A stretch of 64,000 nt of DNA from Porticoccaceae bacterium (GTDB lineage Bacteria > Pseudomonadota > Gammaproteobacteria > Pseudomonadales > Porticoccaceae), in assembly GCA_024644595.1 (NCBI GenBank), contig JAHEHL010000009.1, positions 147,512-211,511 on the forward strand. The letters are read 5' to 3'. Shown piece after piece: positions 48,374 through 57,963 of the stretch. A program made the position numbers and the translations under genes. The notes beneath the pieces are model-generated. The model was not told where the DNA came from. It did not search any database and was given only the letters and a program-made list of their open reading frames with translations. Each line of letters begins with the position of its first letter. Position 1 is the first letter of the stretch.

Positions 48374-48391
48374 CACTCCGTTTATGGAGTG
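48374..48391. promoter_or_regulatory. Small hairpin in the OmpA-family leader
   Basis: Arms cactcc (48374-48379) and ggagtg (48386-48391) with a six-base loop, 35 bases upstream of the OmpA-family start. Possibly a leader structure, or a weak terminator after fumarase. No strong T run on the minus strand. Confidence 0.3.
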
Positions 48392-48451
48392 AACAATTTT
48401 TTAATCCTAAGTCGTTAACACCTTCTCCCTAGTTCGACCTATATCTATAGC

Positions 48452-49969
48452 TTATTTCAGGGTTAGGGTCTTTTCCTCAATTTTGGCCTGCCAAATCTGT
48501 GGGCCTATACGGTGCACCGAGTCACCCTTGGTATCCACTGCGACGGTTACCGGCATATCCTTGACTTCAAATTCATAGATCGCCTCCATGCCCAACTCCG
48601 GGAAGGCCACGACCTTAGAATGGGTAATCGCCTTGGAGACCAGATAAGCTGCACCACCGACGGCAATCAGATAGACCGCCTGATTGTCGCGAATCGCATC
48701 AATACCCAACTGGCCGCGCTCGGCCTTGCCGATCATTCCCATCAAGCCGGTCTCTTCAAGCATCGTGCGGGTAAATTTATCCATGCGTGTTGCCGTGGTT
48801 GGTCCAGCCGGGCCGACCACCTCGTCTCGCACGGGGTCAACAGGCCCCACGTAGTAGATAAAGCGATCGGTCAAATCAACCGGCAGCTTTTCACCACGCG
48901 CCAGAATATCGGTCATTTTCTTGTGCGCCGCATCGCGCCCGGTCAACATCTTGCCTGACAGCAGCAAAGTATCTCCCGGCTTCCAGGTGGCAATTTCATC
49001 GCGGGTCACGCTGTCGAGATCAACCCGGCGCACCGATTCGTCGGCCTCCCAGGTAATATCCGGCCAGTCTTCAAGATTCGGGGGATCAAGCTGGGCCGGG
49101 CCACTGCCATCAAGCTCAAAATGGACATGGCGCGTCGCCGCACAGTTGGGAATAATCGCCACCGCTTTGTTAGCGGCATGGGATGGGTAATCCTTGATTT
49201 TGATATCCAGCACAGTGGTCAGACCACCGAGCCCCTGAGCACCGATACCCAGTGCATTGACCTTTTCAAACAGCTCCAGGCGCAGTTCTTCGTTGCGATT
49301 CTGTGCCCCTCTGGCCTGCAGCTCGGCAATATCAATATGCTCGAGCAGTGACTCCTTCGCCATTAACATTGCTTTCTCCGCCGTGCCGCCAATACCGATG
49401 CCAAGCATACCCGGAGGACACCAGCCAGCACCCATGGTCGGCACCATCTGCAACACCCAGTCGACAACTGAGTCGGACGGATTGAGCATAGCAAACTTGG
49501 ATTTGGCCTCAGAGCCGCCACCCTTGGCCGCAACATCAATCGAGACCTTGTCGCCGGGGACAATATCGTAGTGAATGACTGCCGGAGTGTTATCTCCCGT
49601 GTTTTTCCGCTCGCCATCGGGATCGCTGAGAATCGACGCGCGCAGCACGTTGTCGGGGTTTTTGTAGGCACGGCGCACGCCTTCGTTGACCATATCGGTA
49701 AGGCTCATATCACCCTGCCACTGCACATTCATACCCACGCGAACAAACACGGTCACAATACCGGTGTCCTGACAGATCGGCCGATGCCCCATGGCACACA
49801 TCCGCGAGTTGACCAGAATCTGTGCCATAGCATCTTTTGCTGCCTTTGACTCTTCGCGCTCATAGGCCTGGGCAACAGCCTGAATAAAATCAACGGGATG
49901 ATAGTAAGAAATATATTGCAGCGCGTCGGCGACGCTATCGATAAGGTCTTGCTGGCGGATAATAGTCAT
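48452..49969 (-). CDS. fumA: Fumarate hydratase class I
   Basis: A 505-residue iron-sulfur fumarase of the FumA/FumB kind, hydrating fumarate to malate in the TCA cycle. N-terminal domain has the cysteine-bearing CAMGHRPICQDTG segment; other cluster cysteines sit in PNCAATRH and at GWCPPGM. The C-terminal beta domain contains GPAGPTTATRMDKFT. Oxygen-labile form. A coiled-coil membrane protein gene lies 24 bases upstream and may be co-transcribed. Confidence 0.94.
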   Translation of the reverse strand: MTIIRQQDLIDSVADALQYISYYHPVDFIQAVAQAYEREESKAAKDAMAQILVNSRMCAMGHRPICQDTGIVTVFVRVGMNVQWQGDMSLTDMVNEGVRRAYKNPDNVLRASILSDPDGERKNTGDNTPAVIHYDIVPGDKVSIDVAAKGGGSEAKSKFAMLNPSDSVVDWVLQMVPTMGAGWCPPGMLGIGIGGTAEKAMLMAKESLLEHIDIAELQARGAQNRNEELRLELFEKVNALGIGAQGLGGLTTVLDIKIKDYPSHAANKAVAIIPNCAATRHVHFELDGSGPAQLDPPNLEDWPDITWEADESVRRVDLDSVTRDEIATWKPGDTLLLSGKMLTGRDAAHKKMTDILARGEKLPVDLTDRFIYYVGPVDPVRDEVVGPAGPTTATRMDKFTRTMLEETGLMGMIGKAERGQLGIDAIRDNQAVYLIAVGGAAYLVSKAITHSKVVAFPELGMEAIYEFEVKDMPVTVAVDTKGDSVHRIGPQIWQAKIEEKTLTLK

Positions 49970-49993
49970 AACGGGTAATCGGTTCCTGTTGAG

Positions 49994-50794
49994 TTACTGG
50001 CCGGATGGCGTCATGACGGCAGATGTCGGTGCGGCCAGGCGCTTTTCAAGATCAAGGATCTTCTGGTTGGTCTGACGACGGAAAGCATCCATCGACTCCA
50101 CGGCTTCGGCATTGAGTTTAATCTGACGATCAATATTAGCCAGTGACGACTGCAGTGTATTGAGTTTGTCAGAGAGCTTGCGCAGGTTGGCATTAACCGA
50201 ATCAATATCCGCTGAGATAGCCAGATAATTGCCACTCAGATTGGTCAGGCTGCGGGCTTCTTTATCGACCCGGGCACCAAGATCGGCGATGGATTTTTCC
50301 ATCGCGGCACGCTTGCTGCCAAGAAATACGATATCCTTTTTGTTTTCGGCGATCTTGCCTTTATTGATATCGTTGGTCACGCCCCAGAGTTTCCTGATTT
50401 CACTCCAGTGTTCTTTCAGCTCATCGCCCTGTTTACTGATCTTCAGTTGCATCGCCGCGCCGGACTGGGTCACCGACTCATCGGTGCTGCTGAGACGAGA
50501 CTCCAGAGCATCAAAACGCTGCAACAGATCGCTGTGCTTAGTAAATTGCATCCAGCCAAACCAGGCGCCCGCCGCAACGGCCAACAACAGAATAAAGATC
50601 AGCGCCTTCCATCCACCGCTGAGACCAGTGCCTGCAGCAGAGCCGCCAGACGAGCCGCCTGAACCACCAGAGCGTCTGCTATCGGTCGCCTGCGAGCTGG
50701 CTTTTTGTGATGATGCAGAAGCTGTTGAAGAACGCCCAATCATATCGTCCCGCTCCGGGACAATGGGGTTAATTCGGGGTTTATCGGCAGTCAT
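49994..50794 (-). CDS. Membrane-anchored coiled-coil protein of unknown function
   Basis: I do not recognise a family. The 266-residue protein has a Ser/Gly-rich, probably disordered and cytoplasmic N-terminus (about 15-60), one membrane helix at 62-82 (WKALIFILLLAVAAGAWFGW), and a long heptad-rich segment at about 88-255 in the periplasm. No catalytic motif. It is 24 bases upstream of fumA, but I see no functional link. Such architecture is used in envelope scaffolds. Confidence 0.8.
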   Translation of the reverse strand: MTADKPRINPIVPERDDMIGRSSTASASSQKASSQATDSRRSGGSGGSSGGSAAGTGLSGGWKALIFILLLAVAAGAWFGWMQFTKHSDLLQRFDALESRLSSTDESVTQSGAAMQLKISKQGDELKEHWSEIRKLWGVTNDINKGKIAENKKDIVFLGSKRAAMEKSIADLGARVDKEARSLTNLSGNYLAISADIDSVNANLRKLSDKLNTLQSSLANIDRQIKLNAEAVESMDAFRRQTNQKILDLEKRLAAPTSAVMTPSGQ

Positions 50795-50952
50795 TTGAAA
50801 ATCCTGTTTTAGAGACCGTTTGTAGAGGCATAACGTTGACGAGCATTATACGCAAATTCATTTCCGCCTACATCTGCACAACCAAGTTATTTCTCCTTCT
50901 TAGCCAGCGTTCACCCAGTCACGGTGGGAAAACGGGAAAAATAGTCAGGCAC

Positions 50953-50980
50953 AAAAAAGCCGACCCAAGGCCGGCTTTTT
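50953..50980 (-). terminator. Terminator of the PuuD-like gene
   Basis: Arms aaaaagccg (50954-50962) and cggcttttt (50972-50980) around a nine-base loop, with a T run on the minus strand. It lies 18 bases after the PuuD-like stop. Confidence 0.85.
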
Positions 50981-50998
50981 CGACAGACAACCGGCTTT

Positions 50999-51637
50999 TT
51001 ACAGCAGGTTAAGCGCCAGAACCATCACTGCAGTCAAACCCAGGCTCGAGTGAATCACACCCTTAACTGTGGTCATAGGACCCTGCTTGCCCATCAGCGC
51101 GTTGACTTCAAGCAGCGCTACAATCACCAGCATTGCAATCAGGCCGTTGCCGCCAACCGCTGAGCCGTAGCCTTGACCCACATAGTGAGGACCAGCCAAC
51201 ATACCCAGCGCCATAGGCGCAGAAAACAGTGTATTGGTGCGTGAAGCCAGCAGCGCCTTGGCGCCCGCAGCAGCTTTATCGCCACCTTCCACAATGCCCA
51301 GGGCAATTTTCTGCGCTGGCCAGATTACCAGCCAAACGTTCAAAAACATCAGCGTGCCCATGACCGCGCCGACAATAATATAGTTATTCAGCTGACTGTT
51401 GCCAGTGACAACGTGAAGCAGATAGAGGCCGGTGATAAAAGTGAACATCGCGCCCCAGCGGAACCACCACAGCGCACTTGGCGCCAGTTTGGCTTTGGCA
51501 TCGGCCAGACCTTCCGGTGAGGCTTCTTTGAAATAGCCACCCTGAATGAAGTTAAAGTAGTACAGCATACCAATCCAGGTGATACCGAAAAGCAAATGGC
51601 CCCAACGGACCAGAATATCGATTAATTCAGCAGACAT
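50999..51637 (-). CDS. PuuD-like membrane protein (DUF989 domain)
   Basis: A 212-residue inner-membrane protein with about six helices similar to the N-terminal domain of urate hydroxylase PuuD, beginning LIDILVRWGHLLFGITWIGM with a histidine typical of haem ligands. The cytochrome c domain present in full PuuD (about 420 residues) is absent. No purine catabolism genes are near. It may be a haem-binding respiratory component of unknown substrate rather than a urate enzyme. Confidence 0.82.
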   Translation of the reverse strand: MSAELIDILVRWGHLLFGITWIGMLYYFNFIQGGYFKEASPEGLADAKAKLAPSALWWFRWGAMFTFITGLYLLHVVTGNSQLNNYIIVGAVMGTLMFLNVWLVIWPAQKIALGIVEGGDKAAAGAKALLASRTNTLFSAPMALGMLAGPHYVGQGYGSAVGGNGLIAMLVIVALLEVNALMGKQGPMTTVKGVIHSSLGLTAVMVLALNLL

Positions 51638-51761
51638 AACGGAATCCTCTTAATGTTTATTAATAGTTGCGCCCTTTCAGGCTGCGGTCTTGACCGGCCC
51701 CAATTGTTCGCGAAGCAGCGCAAAATAGCAATCACCTTTACCGGCTTTAAGGCAATAAGCC

Positions 51762-51794
51762 AAAAAAAACCCGCAACCAAGGTTGCGGGTTTTT
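51762..51794 (-). terminator. Terminator of groEL
   Basis: Arms cccgcaacc (51770-51778) and ggttgcggg (51781-51789), flanked by A8 and T5, form a strong bidirectional stem. It lies 25 bases past the groEL stop. Confidence 0.92.
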
Positions 51795-51818
51795 AAGTTA
51801 TTGCCTGGGCTAGGCCAA

Positions 51819-53480
<1,662 letters not shown>

Positions 53481-53552
53481 TCATAAATCGGGTTAACACA
53501 AAAATTTCGGGTCTCGGTCATCTGCCGAGCACAGCTCTATCGAACAATCGGC

Positions 53553-53843
53553 TTATTCAATAACAGCTTTAATATCGGTCTCGCTGAGAATAATCAGCTC
53601 TTCACCGTCGACTTCAATGGTGTCCTGTCCGGCATACTTACCAAACACAACCTTATCACCCACCTTCACATCAACCGCGCGCACGTCACCGTTGTCAAGA
53701 ATGCGGCCACTGCCAACGGCAACGACTTCACCCTGATTGGGCTTTTCCTGCGCGGAACCTGGCAGCAGAATACCGCCAGCGGTTTTTGCTTCTTCTTCCT
53801 CGCGACGAACGATCACTCGGTCGTGTAATGGACGAATTTTCAT
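53553..53843 (-). CDS. groES: Co-chaperonin GroES
   Basis: GroES is the seven-subunit lid of GroEL. The ATG at 53843 gives 96 residues starting [18 protein letters not shown]; the ATG at 53858 adds five residues not seen in the family. The mobile loop is around [15 protein letters not shown] sigma-32 promoter lies 100 bases upstream. Confidence 0.98.
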   Translation of the reverse strand: MKIRPLHDRVIVRREEEEAKTAGGILLPGSAQEKPNQGEVVAVGSGRILDNGDVRAVDVKVGDKVVFGKYAGQDTIEVDGEELIILSETDIKAVIE

Positions 53844-53941
53844 ACTTTGTCTCTCCAATTAATCTTCAGTGTTTAATCTTGTGTGTTTAAACTTGGGGGT
53901 TCAAACTTTCCAGTACTTGCGGAATCCCGCAGCTGGTGATC

Positions 53942-53970
53942 ATATGGTGGCTGTGGATTTCTTTTTCAAG
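53942..53970 (-). promoter_or_regulatory. Sigma-32 heat-shock promoter of groES-groEL
   Basis: The minus strand reads CTTGAAA (53964-53970), a 14-base spacer, then CACCATAT (53942-53949). The known RpoH consensus is CTTGAAA, 13-15 bases, CCCCATNT. The single mismatch is in the -10. Leader of about 90 bases. Confidence 0.85.
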
Positions 53971-53997
53971 GCATGCCAGCAAAAATAATTCAATCGA

Positions 53998-54450
53998 TTA
54001 CTTTTCATCCCAGGACTCGCCGTCGATAAAATCCCCCCCGACAGAATCACCACGCCCTGCCGACCGACCAAACCCGCGGCTCTGCATCTGGGCATCGACC
54101 ACCACCATGCGACTGAGCACACCCTTGACCACCGCTCTGCGAACCAACGGAATCAGGCCAGCAAAGCCAATCGCGTCGGTGACAAAGCCCGGGGTCAACA
54201 GCAGAGCACCGGATACTGCGAGAATAATACCCTCGGCGATCTCCTGGGCAGGCAACTGGCCCTCTTCAAACTTGCGGCGACCGCGCCACAGGGTATCGAA
54301 GCCCTGCTCGCGCAACAGCGTCACCCCAATAAACGCCGTCAGCAGCACCAGACCGATAGTGGCCAAAGCACCGATATGGGTGCCGACAGTAATCAGCAGC
54401 CACATCTCCAGCACTGGCATAATGACAAATAATAAAAATACAAAGCGCAC
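53998..54450 (-). CDS. fxsA: FxsA family membrane protein
   Basis: A 150-residue inner-membrane protein with three hydrophobic segments (about 2-22, 27-45, 75-100), and REQGFDTLWRGRRKFEEGQ typical of the FxsA family. E. coli FxsA overproduction relieves F exclusion of phage T7; its normal role is unknown. Start is GTG with AGGGG upstream. It is upstream of groES in E. coli too. Confidence 0.92.
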   Translation of the reverse strand: MRFVFLLFVIMPVLEMWLLITVGTHIGALATIGLVLLTAFIGVTLLREQGFDTLWRGRRKFEEGQLPAQEIAEGIILAVSGALLLTPGFVTDAIGFAGLIPLVRRAVVKGVLSRMVVVDAQMQSRGFGRSAGRGDSVGGDFIDGESWDEK

Positions 54451-54506
54451 AGCGATTGCCCCTGTTGGTCTGAGTTGTCGGTCCGAACTGTTTGCCCGGG
54501 TTAAGC

Positions 54507-54537
54507 ATTACATTGGGGTTGTTTACTCTATTTCAAC
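54507..54537 (-). promoter_or_regulatory. Candidate promoter of fxsA, heat-shock-like
   Basis: On the minus strand GTTGAAA (54531-54537) is followed after 12 bases by CCCCAATG (54511-54518), close to the RpoH pattern though the spacing is short. The same sequence also reads as TTGAAA, 18 bases, TGTAAT (54507-54512), a sigma-70 form. Either could serve. Confidence 0.4.
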
Positions 54538-54565
54538 GGTGCAGCGAATAGCGTAGTCTTATGCT

Positions 54566-54904
54566 GTGGAAAACAAGTCGCTAAACAACTATGCCGAGCA
54601 TTCCAGTCGCGAGCAGAGAATCTTCAGTGCACTGGCAGCGGTTCCCGAAGGCACGGTGGTGACCTACGGTCAGCTTGCCGAACTCGCTGGGCTGGCGCGG
54701 GCGGCGCGGCTGGTGGGGCGCACCCTGAGCAACTTGCCCCGCGACACCCAATTGCCCTGGCACCGGGTGATAAACGCCGCCGGCAAGTTAAGTCTCGACC
54801 CCGACACGGACAGCGGAAAATATCAGCGCGCGCGACTGCAGGAGGAAGGAGTGGTTGTCAGCAACGGCCGCATCAGCCTGGCGCAATTTCGCTGGCGTCC
54901 CTGA
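54566..54904 (+). CDS. Alkyltransferase-like protein (Atl)
   Basis: A 112-residue member of the MGMT fold. The usual PCHRV active site is PWHRVI here, so the alkyl-acceptor cysteine is replaced by Trp, as in Atl proteins. These bind O6-alkylguanine and flag it for nucleotide excision repair. The helix-turn-helix RAARLVGRTLSNLP with its arginine finger is present. Start GTG at 54566. Confidence 0.9.
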   Translation: MENKSLNNYAEHSSREQRIFSALAAVPEGTVVTYGQLAELAGLARAARLVGRTLSNLPRDTQLPWHRVINAAGKLSLDPDTDSGKYQRARLQEEGVVVSNGRISLAQFRWRP

Positions 54905-54987
54905 ACAAGAGCAGCGGCGAACTGCATGGCCAGGCAGACGGGCAGACAGTGCAATCGACATCAGAAAAATAACACAAGAGCAAAAAC

Positions 54988-56253
54988 ATGACCCAAACCA
55001 GCATTACACAGGCCCTGCTCAATCGTCGCATGCTGATCTGCATTTTCACCGGTTTTGCCTCCGGCTTACCACTCTATCTCTTGATCTCGCTGGTTCCCGC
55101 CTGGCTGCGGTCTGAGGGTGTGGGGCTTAAAGAAATCGGCTTTTTCGCCCTTATCGGACTGCCCTACACCTGGAAATTTATCTGGTCTCCGCTGCTCGAT
55201 CGCTACCATTTCAGACTGCCCGGACTGACTCGTCAGCAAACCGGCTTGCGCCGCAGCTGGATGCTCTCGAGCCAGATTGCGCTGCTGATAGCCATTGCCG
55301 CACTGGGCTTTTTTAACCCCGCCACGCAGATCTGGAACATCGCCTGGCTGTGTCTGCTGATCGCGTTTTTAAGCGCCACTCAGGATATTGTGCTCGATGC
55401 CTACCGGCGTCAGATTCTGTCCGACCACGAGCTGGGTCTGGGCAATTCGATTCATGTTAACGCCTATCGAATTGCCGGCCTCGTGCCGGGCTCGCTGTCG
55501 CTGATTCTTGCCGACAGCCTGCCCTGGCAAATCGTATTCGCGGTCACCGCCGCCTTTATGTTGCTGGGAATCGGCCTGACCCTGAGCATTGATGAGCCGA
55601 AAACCGAAGCACGCCACCCCACTACGCTGAATCAAGCCGTAGTGGAGCCGTTTAAAGAATTCTTTTCCCGGAAGGGTGTGTGCCAGGCCTGCCTGATACT
55701 CAGTTTTATGCTGCTATACAAACTTGGCGACAGCATGGCCACCGCACTGGCGACACCGTTTTATCTGGATATGGGTTACAGCAAAACCGAGATCGGTCTG
55801 GTAGCCAAACATGCAGCGCTGTGGCCAATGATTATTGGCGGCATACTCGGCGGCCTGTTGATGCTCAAGACTGGTATTAACCGCGCACTGTGGTTATTTG
55901 GAGTAGTGCAGATTGTTTCGATCCTTGGCTTTGCCGTGCTCGCAAGAGTTGGCGAAGGGTTGTGGTTGTTAGGACTGGTTATCAGCTTTGAGTATCTCGG
56001 TGTCGGTCTCGGCACGGCGGCCTTTGTCGCCTTTATGGCGCGCTCTACGCACCCGGCCTTTGCCGCCACGCAACTGGCACTGTTTACCGCCCTCACCGCC
56101 GTGCCACGCACCGTGGCCAGCTCGGTGACCGGGATTATTGTCGAAGGCACAGGCTGGGAAAACTTCTTCTATCTTTGCACCCTGCTGGCTGTTCCGGGGA
56201 TGCTGCTGCTGTTTAAAGTCGCACCTTGGAATGGTGAGAGCAAGCCCGCTTAA
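54988..56253 (+). CDS. ampG: AmpG-type muropeptide permease
   Basis: A 421-residue MFS transporter with about twelve helices, starting RRMLICIFTGFASGLPLYLL and containing LPYTWKFIWSPLLDRY. This matches AmpG, which imports anhydro-muropeptides for wall recycling. Linkage to ampE and ampD (convergent, 4-base overlap) supports this. Induction of beta-lactamase by recycling products is possible but no ampR/ampC is seen here. Confidence 0.92.
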   Translation: MTQTSITQALLNRRMLICIFTGFASGLPLYLLISLVPAWLRSEGVGLKEIGFFALIGLPYTWKFIWSPLLDRYHFRLPGLTRQQTGLRRSWMLSSQIALLIAIAALGFFNPATQIWNIAWLCLLIAFLSATQDIVLDAYRRQILSDHELGLGNSIHVNAYRIAGLVPGSLSLILADSLPWQIVFAVTAAFMLLGIGLTLSIDEPKTEARHPTTLNQAVVEPFKEFFSRKGVCQACLILSFMLLYKLGDSMATALATPFYLDMGYSKTEIGLVAKHAALWPMIIGGILGGLLMLKTGINRALWLFGVVQIVSILGFAVLARVGEGLWLLGLVISFEYLGVGLGTAAFVAFMARSTHPAFAATQLALFTALTAVPRTVASSVTGIIVEGTGWENFFYLCTLLAVPGMLLLFKVAPWNGESKPA

Positions 56254-57293
56254 CTCATCAAAACCGCCAGCGCGATCAACACCAGCCAACCGGTCATCGA
56301 TCGTCTGAACAGCGCCACCACCTCGGCAACCTGTTGCAATGCCGCCGTGTCACTGTGCGCTTGCGGATCAGTTTCAGGCGTTTCAGCTTGACTGTTGTGA
56401 GGCGTATTGAGTGCACCCAGCACACAGCGGCGCAACAGATCAGCCGTCGACGTCTGGGTACAGAAAAGCACCTGATTAAGCTCGCCGGTCGCACGAGAGA
56501 AGTCACCCATCAGCCCCAGAGTCAGAGCCAGAGCCCGAGCTGGCAACCACTCCAGATACCAGAGCAGTTGATTCGCGCTTTGGTATGCGGTCTTATCTGA
56601 ACTCTCCTCTACAACACCATCTACAACCCCATCTACAACCCCATCTATGGCCTCATCTGCGCGCTTATCAGAATCCGCATGGAATTCCAAATTAGCGATA
56701 TCATCAGCAATCAACCCGTCAGGCTGGCCCGCCTGTTTAGCCGCTGCTTCCGAATTGTCCCCATCGAGTTGCATATCGCCATGCAGTGCCAACAGCCGAT
56801 AGGCCAGAGCGACTGGCGCGCCGAGAAAAAAGAACCAAAACACTGCGGCAAAGGTGCGCTCAAACAATCGGTAGGGCAGCGTGGCAGTCAACTCATGAAA
56901 CAACCCTGCGGCATCCTCGACAGAACTCCCGCGGTGACCAATATTAAACACCGCCGCATCGTGAAACGCAGCTTGCAGGTCGCTGCGCTCAATATCCGAT
57001 TCCAGAGTATCGATCTGCTTGCGCAGATCACCGCGCCCAAAACTGTAGAGCAACACCGCCAGTTCCAACAAAACCACCAGCACACCGTCAGCGAGAGACC
57101 AGATCACCAGTTGCACTGCAGCCGCTGGCACCAACACAAAGAGCAGCGTCTTGAACATCGAATTTTGGTTCAGTGCAGAAATCCGCGAGAGCGCTGCATA
57201 CCATTTTCGCAACCACAGATCGCGCTGAATAAACGCCAGCTGGCCACTGCTTTCCAGCGCCACCACTGCGATTAGAACAATTAGAAAATGCAT
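56250..57293 (-). CDS. ampE: AmpE regulatory membrane protein
   Basis: A 347-residue inner-membrane protein, longer than E. coli AmpE (284), with helices at the N-terminus (HFLIVLIAVVAL), in the middle and at the C-terminus. An acidic linker of about residues 190-245 contains a VDGV repeat from a 12-bp tandem array. AmpE is related to CobD/CbiB-like proteins and has been implicated in sensing beta-lactam stress. It follows ampD by 20 bases. Confidence 0.88.
   Translation of the reverse strand: MHFLIVLIAVVALESSGQLAFIQRDLWLRKWYAALSRISALNQNSMFKTLLFVLVPAAAVQLVIWSLADGVLVVLLELAVLLYSFGRGDLRKQIDTLESDIERSDLQAAFHDAAVFNIGHRGSSVEDAAGLFHELTATLPYRLFERTFAAVFWFFFLGAPVALAYRLLALHGDMQLDGDNSEAAAKQAGQPDGLIADDIANLEFHADSDKRADEAIDGVVDGVVDGVVEESSDKTAYQSANQLLWYLEWLPARALALTLGLMGDFSRATGELNQVLFCTQTSTADLLRRCVLGALNTPHNSQAETPETDPQAHSDTAALQQVAEVVALFRRSMTGWLVLIALAVLMS
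56609..56656 (-). repeat. 12-bp in-frame repeats in ampE
   Basis: Units ctacaacaccat, ctacaaccccat, ctacaaccccat and a degenerate fourth (56609-56620, 56621-56632, 56633-56644, 56645-56656) encode (VDGV) repeats on the minus strand. In-frame. Confidence 0.88.
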
Positions 57294-57313
57294 TGTTTAC
57301 TCTCTGTTAACTG

Positions 57314-57859
57314 TTAACGTACAAGCAAGTTTTTATAGCGCGCCCAATCAAAGGCCGCGCCGGGATCGGTTTTGCGTCCCGGAGCAATATCACTGTGGCC
57401 AACAATACGTTCACGGGTCAGTCGCGAATGGGTCTGCAGAAGCAGCCCAGTCACCTCGGCCAATATCTGATATTGGACGTCAGTGTAAGGAATATGATCA
57501 GCACCTTCCATTTCAATGCCAATGGAAAAGTCATTACAGTTTTTGCGACCCTCGAATTGCGACACCCCGGCATGCCAGGCGCGCTGATCAAAGCCAGCAA
57601 ACTGGGTGATTGCACCGAGGCGATCGATCAACAGGTGCGATGAGACCTTGAGATCACAGATACCGGCAAAATACTCATCGTCATCCGGGTTCAGACAATT
57701 GCTAAAAAACTGACCGATATAACCGCCGCCAAACCGATTGGGCGGCAGGCTGATATTGTGAATCACCAGCAAACTAATGTCGTCCGCGTCCGGACGCAGA
57801 TCAACATTGGGTGATGGCATTTGAGTGGCAGAATTTAACCAGCCGTTTTTTATATGCAT
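57314..57859 (-). CDS. ampD: 1,6-anhydro-N-acetylmuramyl-L-alanine amidase AmpD
   Basis: AmpD cleaves the peptide from anhydro-MurNAc-peptides in the cytoplasm. The 181-residue protein has zinc ligands His34, His155 and Asp165 (IHNIS, GHSDIAPGRKTDPG) and Glu116 as base. No signal peptide, as for AmpD proper. It is the first gene of ampD-ampE. Confidence 0.95.
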   Translation of the reverse strand: MHIKNGWLNSATQMPSPNVDLRPDADDISLLVIHNISLPPNRFGGGYIGQFFSNCLNPDDDEYFAGICDLKVSSHLLIDRLGAITQFAGFDQRAWHAGVSQFEGRKNCNDFSIGIEMEGADHIPYTDVQYQILAEVTGLLLQTHSRLTRERIVGHSDIAPGRKTDPGAAFDWARYKNLLVR

Positions 57860-57888
57860 AGAACTGTCTTTAGGTGCTAAGAAAGCAC

Positions 57889-57960
57889 GATAAAAAGTAC
57901 CATCAAAGGCACTATCAAAGGCACCATCAAAGGCACCATCAAAAGTACGATAAAAAGTGC
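57889..57960. repeat. Six 12-bp tandem repeats between ampD and the DUF1631 gene
   Basis: Units of the type catcaaaggcac run 57889-57900 to 57949-57960; the outer ones are gataaaaagtac and gataaaaagtgc. They fill nearly the whole spacer between the DUF1631 stop and the ampD start. Possible spacer or leader effect on ampD. Confidence 0.9.
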
Positions 57961-57963
57961 CGG

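Noticed and set aside
57889-57960. CRISPR-like array
   Set aside because: Direct repeats of 12 bp without spacers and without cas genes; it is a simple tandem repeat.
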